Positions 58,451-64,000 of a stretch of 64,000 nt of DNA are shown here, piece after piece (positions within the stretch are counted from its first letter, which is position 1; every line of letters begins with the position of its first letter). A model generated the notes under the pieces. It did not search any database. It saw nothing but the letters and a program-made list of their open reading frames with translations, and was not told the origin of the DNA. The stretch comes from Mycobacterium barrassiae (GTDB lineage: Bacteria; Actinomycetota; Actinomycetes; Mycobacteriales; Mycobacteriaceae), in assembly GCF_025822765.1 (NCBI RefSeq), contig NZ_JACKUK010000020.1:43099-107098 (forward strand), read 5' to 3'. The translations under genes and the position numbers were made by a program.

Positions 58451-59053
58451 ATGACATCGCAGACCGGTAACGCTCGCGTCGACTGGCGCCGCGCTCTCGT
58501 CGGCGGAGTGCTCGCCGTTGGCCTGATGTCCGGATTCGGCGCGTCGACCGCGTTCGCGCAGCCCGCAGAACCCACGAACCCACCGGCTCCGCGCAGCTGC
58601 ACCGGCGACGACTGCACCAAAGATGCCGAGGCCGCCGTGGCCGCCGCGGCGGGTTGCGAGCCGGACGACAAGAAGTGCTCCGATGCGGCGAACAAGCCCA
58701 GGAAGATCAACGGCGACCAGGTCCTGATGGCGATCTATGACGAGTACGGCCAGGGTGAGGCCGGCGGTCAGATCTCGAAGCTGATCGACGACGTCGTGAA
58801 TCTGCGCAGGCAGGGTTTCCCGATCTCCAGCGCCAACGCCCAAGCGCTGGTGGAAGCCTTGGATGACCGACCCAACCAGAAGCCGCTGATCGAGGCGCTG
58901 GGTTCGGCCATTCAGTACCAGCGCAAGATCATGGAGCAGCAAATGATGGCTGCACAGCAGCAGCAGCAGGGTCAATCCGGCGGCGGTGGCGGCATGCCGG
59001 GCATGCCGGGCATGCCGCCTGCACAGGGCGGCCCGCTCCCTCCGCAGGGCTGA
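58451..59053 (+). CDS. secreted protein with Gln-rich and MPG-repeat tail, unknown function
   Basis: A 200-residue exported protein. The signal peptide spans residues 12-36 (RRALVGGVLAVGLMSGFGAS, cleavage after AFA). The mature part has four cysteines (SCTGDDC, AGCEPDDKKC) and a helical domain (INGDQVLMAIYDEYGQGEA, GFPISSANAQALVEAL). The tail is low-complexity: QQQQQGQSGGGGG, then GMPGMPGMPPA. GGAGGG before the ATG is a good ribosome-binding site. It sits between the Rv1683-like and Rv1684-like genes. No family recognised. Confidence 0.8.
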   Translation: MTSQTGNARVDWRRALVGGVLAVGLMSGFGASTAFAQPAEPTNPPAPRSCTGDDCTKDAEAAVAAAAGCEPDDKKCSDAANKPRKINGDQVLMAIYDEYGQGEAGGQISKLIDDVVNLRRQGFPISSANAQALVEALDDRPNQKPLIEALGSAIQYQRKIMEQQMMAAQQQQQGQSGGGGGMPGMPGMPPAQGGPLPPQG

Positions 59054-59062
59054 CGCGCGGCC

Positions 59063-59278
59063 GTGCTCGACGAAAAGCTTCTCAGCATCCTCGTCTGTCC
59101 CGAGGACCGTGGTCCGCTCCTTCTGGTGGACGACGAGTGTCTGTACAACCCGCGGCTGCGGCGCGCGTACCGCATCGACGACGGTGTTCCGGTCCTGCTG
59201 GTCGACGAGGCCGTCACGGTCACCGACGAGGCCGAACACACCCGGTTGCTCGAGAGGGCGTCAGGAGAATCCGGGTAG
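59063..59278 (+). CDS. Trm112-like small protein (Rv1684-like)
   Basis: A 71-residue Trm112/YcaR-type protein: LLSILVCPEDRGPLLLVDDECLYNP, LRRAYRIDDGVPVLLVDEA. These small proteins usually activate methyltransferases. Only one Cys of the usual zinc ligands precedes the domain core. GTG start (59063) is 9 bases after the previous gene. The 3' end overlaps the convergent TetR gene by 18 bp. Confidence 0.88.
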   Translation: MLDEKLLSILVCPEDRGPLLLVDDECLYNPRLRRAYRIDDGVPVLLVDEAVTVTDEAEHTRLLERASGESG

Positions 59279-59875
59279 GTCCCCGGTGAGGTAGCGCTGG
59301 AGGTTGGGGCCGATCGTTTCGGCGATCTGCTCCACCGGCAGCGATTTGAACGGTTCCAGTTCGAGGATATAGCGGGCCATCACGACGCCGACCAGCTGCG
59401 AAGCGACGAATTGCACACGGATCGGCCCACTTCCGGGCGGATTGTCTACGCGAGAGCCGACTTCTTTCGCGATGATCTCCTGCAGGAACGACCGGATGAG
59501 CGAAGTGTCGTTGCCGGCGAGGATGGATCGCATCGTGGCGAGCAATCCCTTACCCATTTCGGAGTCCCACAGCGGCAGCAGCAGCGTCGGCAACGTGTAG
59601 CCGATCTCCTCGACGGGGATCTGCTGCAGCGGTTTGATGATCTGCATCGGGTCGATCGGGATGTGGATCGCCGCGGCGAACAGCTGGGTCTTGGTTCCGT
59701 AGTAGTGATGGACGAGCGCGGGGTCGACGTCCGCGGCGGTCGCGATGGCGCGGATCGAGGTCCTGTCGATCCCATTGCGGGCGAACAACTCCCGCGCACT
59801 GGTCAAGATGCGTTCGCGCGTATCGGACGTCCCGGGCGGTCGCCCGGGACGCCTGCGCTCAGTGTTGGTGGTCAA
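59261..59875 (-). CDS. TetR-family transcriptional regulator (Rv1685c-like)
   Basis: A 204-residue TetR repressor with HTH RERILTSARELFARNGIDRT and ATAADVDPALVHHYYGTKTQLF in the first 65 residues; the rest is a helical ligand-binding domain. It is the last gene of a three-gene operon with an ABC permease and ATPase. It starts at TTG five bases after the permease stop, with AAGGG before it. It probably represses the operon by binding the tandem palindromes at 61383-61414 until an exported drug or lipid is sensed. Confidence 0.92.
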   Translation of the reverse strand: MTTNTERRRPGRPPGTSDTRERILTSARELFARNGIDRTSIRAIATAADVDPALVHHYYGTKTQLFAAAIHIPIDPMQIIKPLQQIPVEEIGYTLPTLLLPLWDSEMGKGLLATMRSILAGNDTSLIRSFLQEIIAKEVGSRVDNPPGSGPIRVQFVASQLVGVVMARYILELEPFKSLPVEQIAETIGPNLQRYLTGDLPGFS

Positions 59876-59880
59876 TGCCC

Positions 59881-60636
59881 TTACGGTGTCCTTCGTCGTA
59901 GCGTGGCCGCGGCCAGGACCATCGACACGATCGCGAAGCCGACCACCACCGCGATGTCTCGTACCGCGATGAACGTCGGATCGGGATACGCACCGACCTG
60001 TTGCAGCGCTTCAAGAGCGTAGCTGGCAGGCAGCACATTGCTTATCCACTGCAGCCATTCGGGCATTGCCTCACGCGGCACGACGACTCCGCACAACAGC
60101 AGCTGTGGGGCGATCACCAGCGGCATGAACTGCACCGCTTGAAACTCGGTGCGGGCGAACGCACTACACAGCAGGCCGAGGCCGACCCCGAGAACGGCGT
60201 TGATGATCGCGATGAGGAAAACCAGTGCGGGGCTGCCCGCCGTGTCGAAGCCGAGGAGCCAGAACGACACGACGCAGGCCAGGGTGGCTTGCGCGGCGGC
60301 GGCGATCGAGAAGGCGGTGCCGTAGGCGGCGAGCAGATCCAGGCGGCGCAGGGGAGTGGTGAGGATCCGTTCGAGCGTGCCCGAAACCCGTTCTCGCTGC
60401 ATGGTTATCGACGTGATCAGGAACATCACGATGAGCGGGAACAGGCCCAACATGATCAAACAGACGTTGTTGAACGGCGTGGGCGCGCCCGGTGGGTGGG
60501 GTGCGTCCCGGAACATGAAGTAGATCAGCGTCATGATGAGGCTCGGTACCAGGAGGATCATCGCGATGCTGCGGTGGTCGGCGGCGAGCTGGCGCAGGAT
60601 CCGCGTCGTGGTGGCCAGGTAGGCCTGCGGGCTCAG
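59881..60636 (-). CDS. ABC-2 type transporter permease (Rv1686c-like)
   Basis: About 251 residues with six membrane segments (IAMILLVPSLIMTLIYFMF, VCLIMLGLFPLIVMFLITSI and others) and the ABC-2 permease motif ERVSGTLERILTTPLRRLDLL. Partner of the ATPase encoded upstream; exports an unknown drug or lipid. The start is placed at CTG 60636, in CTGA with the ATPase stop, because the family-like region begins SPQAYLATTTRILRQL. GTG or ATG codons further upstream (to 60708) would force a long overlap with the ATPase. Confidence 0.88.
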   Translation of the reverse strand: MSPQAYLATTTRILRQLAADHRSIAMILLVPSLIMTLIYFMFRDAPHPPGAPTPFNNVCLIMLGLFPLIVMFLITSITMQRERVSGTLERILTTPLRRLDLLAAYGTAFSIAAAAQATLACVVSFWLLGFDTAGSPALVFLIAIINAVLGVGLGLLCSAFARTEFQAVQFMPLVIAPQLLLCGVVVPREAMPEWLQWISNVLPASYALEALQQVGAYPDPTFIAVRDIAVVVGFAIVSMVLAAATLRRRTP

Positions 60637-61406
60637 CCGGCTTCGAGTTGTCGGGTCGCGGTGCTGTGCCTGATGACGGACAGAAACGCGTCCTCCAGTG
60701 ACTGACATCTCGTGTCCTCTCGTAACTTCGTGGGTGTGGTGTGCGCGAGCAGCGTTCCCTCGCGCATCAGCAACAGGTCACCGCAGTGATCGGCTTCGTC
60801 CATGACATGGCTCGACACGATGAGCGTCGTGCCGAGGTCGGCGATTTCGCGGAACCGCTCCCAGAGCTCGACCCGCAACACGGGGTCCAGTCCGACGGTG
60901 GGCTCATCGAGCACCAACAGGTCGGGGTGGGACACCAGAGCGCAGGCCAGCGACGCGCGGGTGCGTTGGCCGCCGGAAAGATTGCCGCACAGGGCGGTTC
61001 GGTGATCGTCGAGCCCGACGGCGGCGATCGCGTTGTCGGCGTCGGCATGGTCTGCACCAGTCAGCGCCGCGAAGTAGCGGACGTTGTCGATGACCCGCAG
61101 ATCGTCATAAATGGTCGGATTCTGCGTGACGTAACCGACCCGGTGCCGCAGCTCTGCCGAGCCGGCCGGGCGGCCCAACACCGTCACGGTGCCCGCCGCG
61201 ACGATTTGGGTGCCGACGACGCAGCGCATCAGCGTCGTCTTGCCGCATCCGGAAGGGCCGAGCAGGCCGGTGATCGTGCCCCGTGCGATCCGCACCGAAA
61301 TGTTGTCGAGCGCGACGCGTTTACCTCGGATGACCCGCAGATCTCGCACGTCGACGGCGATGTCGACGTCGGGGTGAAGCAATTCATCACGCGATGAACT
61401 CATCAT
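60633..61406 (-). CDS. ABC transporter ATP-binding protein (Rv1687c-like)
   Basis: A 257-residue nucleotide-binding domain of the drug-export (DrrA) type. Walker A is LGPSGCGKTT near 49-58, the Q-loop region is GYVTQNPTIYDDL, the signature is LSGGQRTRASLACAL, Walker B is LLVLDEPTVGLDP, and the H-loop is VSSHVMDEADHCG. It powers the permease encoded next. The start is a double ATG; GATTAT lies 7 bases upstream, so a leaderless mRNA is likely. The start codons are inside the tandem operator. Confidence 0.93.
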   Translation of the reverse strand: MMSSSRDELLHPDVDIAVDVRDLRVIRGKRVALDNISVRIARGTITGLLGPSGCGKTTLMRCVVGTQIVAAGTVTVLGRPAGSAELRHRVGYVTQNPTIYDDLRVIDNVRYFAALTGADHADADNAIAAVGLDDHRTALCGNLSGGQRTRASLACALVSHPDLLVLDEPTVGLDPVLRVELWERFREIADLGTTLIVSSHVMDEADHCGDLLLMREGTLLAHTTPTKLREDTRCQSLEDAFLSVIRHSTATRQLEAG

Positions 61407-61419
61407 ACGATGAATAATC
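61383..61419 (-). promoter_or_regulatory. tandem palindromic operators and promoter of the ABC-tetR operon
   Basis: Two abutting 16-bp palindromes, TTCATCACGCGATGAA (61383-61398) and CTCATCATACGATGAA (61399-61414), match each other at 13 of 16 positions. They cover the start codons and touch the -10 box GATTAT (61414-61419). This is the expected layout for steric repression by the TetR protein of the same operon. Confidence 0.75.
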
Positions 61420-61488
61420 CTCGGGGTGGGTGGGCATGTCAATGCCCGTCGGTGCCCTGACATCGCCTTGCCAGGCAGAATCGCTGCG

Positions 61489-62100
61489 GTGAGTGCGCGC
61501 CAGTTGTCCGTGGATCCCCTTAGTGCAGCGCGCCGGCTGCTCGGCGCCGTTCTGATCGGGCGTGGCGTGAGCGCGATGATCGTCGAGGTCGAGGCATATG
61601 GCGGTCCTGAGGACGGGCCCTGGCCGGACGCGGCCGCGCATTCCTATCGGGGCATGGGCGGCCGCAACGCTGTCATGTTCGGTCCCGCCGGACGGCTCTA
61701 CACCTACCGCAGCCACGGCATACACGTCTGCGCGAACGTCGTGTGCGCCACCGATCGCGTCGCCGGTGCGGTGCTGCTGCGGGCAGTGGCGATCGAGTCC
61801 GGAGCCGATGTCGCTCAAGCCCGCCGCGGTGAGTCGGTGCGACCCGCTGCGCTGGGGCGGGGCCCGGGCAATCTGTGCTCGGCGATGGGAATCACGATGG
61901 AGGACAACGGCATTGATCTGCTGGATGCCGAGAGCCCGATCCGGTTGGTGCTCGGCGAGAAGCGCGAGGGTGTGGCCGGCCCGCGCGTCGGTGTCAGCAA
62001 GGCGGCCGACCGTCCCTGGCGGTTGTGGCTGGCCGGGCGGCCCGAGGTGTCGCTTTATCGCCGCAGCCCACGGGCACCGGCTCCCGGGGAAAGCGACTAG
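61489..62100 (+). CDS. mpg: 3-methyladenine DNA glycosylase (AAG family)
   Basis: Excises alkylated purines and hypoxanthine from DNA in base excision repair. The 203-residue protein has the family core [26 protein letters not shown]-type region with the catalytic Glu, [20 protein letters not shown] and [15 protein letters not shown] 61489 ([10 protein letters not shown]) agrees with the M. tuberculosis length of 203; CAGAAT 7 bases upstream may be a -10 box. The start at 61426 in the same frame adds residues unlike the family. tyrS follows after 17 bases. Confidence 0.95.
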   Translation: MSARQLSVDPLSAARRLLGAVLIGRGVSAMIVEVEAYGGPEDGPWPDAAAHSYRGMGGRNAVMFGPAGRLYTYRSHGIHVCANVVCATDRVAGAVLLRAVAIESGADVAQARRGESVRPAALGRGPGNLCSAMGITMEDNGIDLLDAESPIRLVLGEKREGVAGPRVGVSKAADRPWRLWLAGRPEVSLYRRSPRAPAPGESD

Positions 62101-62117
62101 TACGGGAAGATCGGTGC

Positions 62118-63401
62118 GTGACTTCTACGGGCGCATCCATCCTCGATGAGCTGGAGTGGCGCGGACTGATCGCGCAGTCCACCGATCGCGACGCACTGGC
62201 AGCGGTGCTGGCCGCCGGGCCCACGACCGTCTATTCGGGTTTCGATCCGACGGCGCCGAGCCTGCACGCGGGACATCTCATCCCGCTGCTGACGCTGCGG
62301 CGGTTTCAGCAGGCCGGACACCGTCCGATCGTCCTGGCCGGTGGTGCGACGGGCATGATCGGCGACCCGCGCGACGTCGGCGAGCGCACGCTGAACAGCG
62401 CTGACACAGTCGCGCAGTGGGCCGATCGCATCCGGGGCCAGCTGGAGCGCTTCGTCGAATTCAATGACTCGCCGACCGGCGCCGTGGTGGAGAACAACCT
62501 CACGTGGACCGCGCAGATGAATGCGATCGAGTTCCTTCGCGACGTCGGAAAGCACTTCTCGGTGAATGTGATGCTCGACCGGGACACCGTGCGCCGCCGC
62601 CTGGAGGGCGAAGGCATCTCCTACACCGAATTCAGCTACATGCTCTTGCAGGCCAACGATTTCGTGGAGCTCCATCAGCGCTATGGATGCGCACTGCAGA
62701 TCGGCGGGTCCGATCAGTGGGGCAACATCATCGCCGGAGTCCGGCTCGTCCGGCAGAAGACCGGAGCCACCGTGCACGCCCTGACCACCCCGCTGGTCAC
62801 CGACTCCGAAGGGCAGAAGTTCGGGAAGTCGACCGGTGGCGGCAGCCTGTGGCTCGACCCGGAGATGACGAGTCCCTACGCCTGGTACCAGTACTTCGTG
62901 AACACTGCCGACGCCGACGTGGTCCGCTACCTGCGGTGGTTCACCTACCTTTCGCCGGATGAATTGGCGGAGCTGGAGCAGGCGACTGCGGAACGACCAC
63001 ACGAGCGCGCCGGTCAGCGCCGGCTGGCCCGGGAGCTGACGAATCTGGTGCACGGCGAGGCGGCGACGGAGTCGGTCGAGCACGCCAGTCAGGCACTGTT
63101 CGGTCGCGGTGAACTCACCCGGTTGGATGAGCCGACGTTGGCCGCCGCGCTGCAGGAGGCGTCGGTCGCCGAGCTACAGCCCGGACAACCCGATTCGATC
63201 GCTGACCTGCTGGTGGCCAGTGGTTTGTCGGCGAGTAAGGGAGCGGCCCGCCGCACGATCGGCGAGGGCGGGGCTTACGTCAACAATGTCCGCATCGAGA
63301 GCGAGGAGTGGGTGCCGCAGCCGTCGGACTTCCTGCACGGTCGCTGGCTGGTGCTGCGTCGGGGCAAGCGGAATATCGCCGGCGTCCACCGCGTTGGCTA
63401 G
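62118..63401 (+). CDS. tyrS: tyrosyl-tRNA synthetase
   Basis: Class I synthetase charging tRNA-Tyr. The 427-residue protein has [16 protein letters not shown] with the HIGH-type motif HAGH, the tyrosine-binding QANDF and GGSDQWGNI segments, KFGKST as the KMSKS loop and a C-terminal S4 RNA-binding domain ([22 protein letters not shown]). The start is GTG at [13 protein letters not shown]. It is followed by an rrn promoter and 16S rRNA, the known location of rrnB in rapid growers. Confidence 0.97.
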   Translation: MTSTGASILDELEWRGLIAQSTDRDALAAVLAAGPTTVYSGFDPTAPSLHAGHLIPLLTLRRFQQAGHRPIVLAGGATGMIGDPRDVGERTLNSADTVAQWADRIRGQLERFVEFNDSPTGAVVENNLTWTAQMNAIEFLRDVGKHFSVNVMLDRDTVRRRLEGEGISYTEFSYMLLQANDFVELHQRYGCALQIGGSDQWGNIIAGVRLVRQKTGATVHALTTPLVTDSEGQKFGKSTGGGSLWLDPEMTSPYAWYQYFVNTADADVVRYLRWFTYLSPDELAELEQATAERPHERAGQRRLARELTNLVHGEAATESVEHASQALFGRGELTRLDEPTLAAALQEASVAELQPGQPDSIADLLVASGLSASKGAARRTIGEGGAYVNNVRIESEEWVPQPSDFLHGRWLVLRRGKRNIAGVHRVG

Positions 63402-63550
63402 TTCGTCGGGTCATCGAGGCCCGACCAAAGTTGGTGTCGCTTCTCGGGAACAAAGTGTCCCGGAGGCGCGTTGAACCCCATGAACAACGAGTCGACGCAC
63501 TGCTGTGCGCACGATGGACGCGGATCGAAAGACACGCCCCATCAGCCCAT

Positions 63551-63579
63551 TTGACTCAGAGTTATCCCTCACGTAACTT
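63551..63579 (+). promoter_or_regulatory. rrn operon promoter
   Basis: TTGACT (63551-63556) and TAACTT (63574-63579) are exactly 17 bp apart, about 300 bp before mature 16S rRNA. Transcription would start near 63586. I see no second promoter of similar quality, in line with the single-promoter layout described for rrnB operons of fast growers. Confidence 0.75.
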
Positions 63580-63585
63580 ATCGGA

Positions 63586-63886
63586 GTCGCTGCGACACGG
63601 GCCAAGCCCGACGAGCGCGGCGGCTCCCAGAGGGAAGCCCCAACTTCGGTTGGGTTTCTGATTGTCCGCACTACGAGCCCGTGGCTTAAAGGCCGCGGGT
63701 TGGTTGCGCGGCCGAGCGGGTGTGTTGTTTGAGAACTCAATAGTGTGTTTGGTGGTTTTTGTTTGTTGTTTTTTGTCCGCCTCTTTTTTCCCGTTTAGGG
63801 GTGGATTTTTTGTGATGCCAGTTTTTGGTGTCTTGCTTGGTCAGATTTTCTCTGATTGTGGATTCACCTGACGTTTGTTGGGTTGT
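63586..63886 (+). ncRNA. rrn leader (pre-16S spacer) with antitermination and processing signals
   Basis: A strong drop in GC marks the leader. It has a hairpin CCCAAC-TTCG-GTTGGG followed by TTTCTG (63639-63660), the compact dyad TTGAG-AA-CTCAA (63729-63740) as typical boxB-like element, and then a T/G-rich run (63741-63785) where boxA-type sequences lie in mycobacteria. These should promote antitermination and RNase III processing. Short open frames here are chance. Confidence 0.65.
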
Positions 63887-64000
63887 TTTTGTTTGGAGAG
63901 TTTGATCCTGGCTCAGGACGAACGCTGGCGGCGTGCTTAACACATGCAAGTCGAACGGAAAGGCCCTTTCGGGGGTACTCGAGTGGCGAACGGGTGAGTA
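63887..64000 (+). rRNA. rrs: 16S ribosomal RNA, 5' end (truncated by window)
   Basis: Begins TTTTGTTTGGAGAG and continues with the universal AGAGTTTGATCCTGGCTCAG, then GACGAACGCTGGCGGCGTGC and CACATGCAAGTCGAACGG, followed by GGCCCTTTCGGGGG. The variable-region hairpin is short, as in rapidly growing mycobacteria. The gene continues past the window edge. Confidence 0.98.

Overview
The window is high-GC actinobacterial DNA from a rapidly growing mycobacterium (Mycolicibacterium-like). Gene order follows the segment of the M. tuberculosis chromosome I know as Rv1632c-Rv1650, Rv1652-Rv1659 and Rv1683-Rv1689: a DUF402 gene, uvrB, MFS pump, universal stress protein, metallo-hydrolase, uvrA, lysX, infC-rpmI-rplT-tsnR, pheST, argCJBDFRGH, the Rv1683-type bifunctional enzyme, an ABC exporter with its TetR regulator, mpg and tyrS. 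Three things point to a fast grower: a 16S rRNA gene beginning just after tyrS (the rrnB position of rapid growers), a UdgX uracil-DNA glycosylase and a class I fructose-bisphosphate aldolase, the last two of which I do not know from M. tuberculosis.

Layout. 1-5.7 kb: secreted proteins, DUF402, uvrB and a lipoprotein esterase. 5.7-12.5 kb: MFS pump under a MerR-type promoter, a conserved unknown gene coupled to an MTA/SAH nucleosidase, tRNA-Cys, an SRPBCC protein, udgX, and an SDR next to an AraC regulator. 12.6-17.6 kb: universal stress protein, an Lnt paralog whose catalytic Cys is Ser, class I aldolase, an inserted RES/Xre-type toxin-antitoxin pair, and a metallo-hydrolase. 17.7-22.2 kb: uvrA and a winged-helix gene whose 3' end is joined to an IS remnant. 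22.3-28.9 kb: a 19-kDa-type lipoprotein and the main accessory block, TPR plus CHAT-protease genes followed by two coupled genes of unknown function. 29-37.4 kb: a membrane esterase with lysX, then infC-rpmI-rplT-tsnR behind a structured leader. 37.5-44.9 kb: fadE with an MpaB-type oxygenase, adenylate cyclase, pheST and a STAS-like gene. 45-53.4 kb: the complete arginine operon with its own repressor. 53.5-64 kb: ABC-F protein, the hydrolase/ligase fusion, a secreted protein, Trm112-like protein, an ABC transporter autoregulated by TetR, mpg, tyrS and the start of an rrn operon.

Genes are packed with ATGA, GTGA or TGATG overlaps inside operons. Three junctions (aldolase-lnt, rplT-tsnR, ABC ATPase-permease) appear to use CTGA, implying CTG start codons, and infC appears to start at ATC. 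Many genes have a TANNNT -10 hexamer 6-8 bases before the start codon and so look leaderless. Gene ends carry long intergenic hairpins. Four share an outer stem built on GCAGACG/CGTCTGC with differing inner stems, and look like a dispersed terminator-like repeat family. The most interesting unexplained element is the TPR-CHAT locus at 22.8-28.6 kb.
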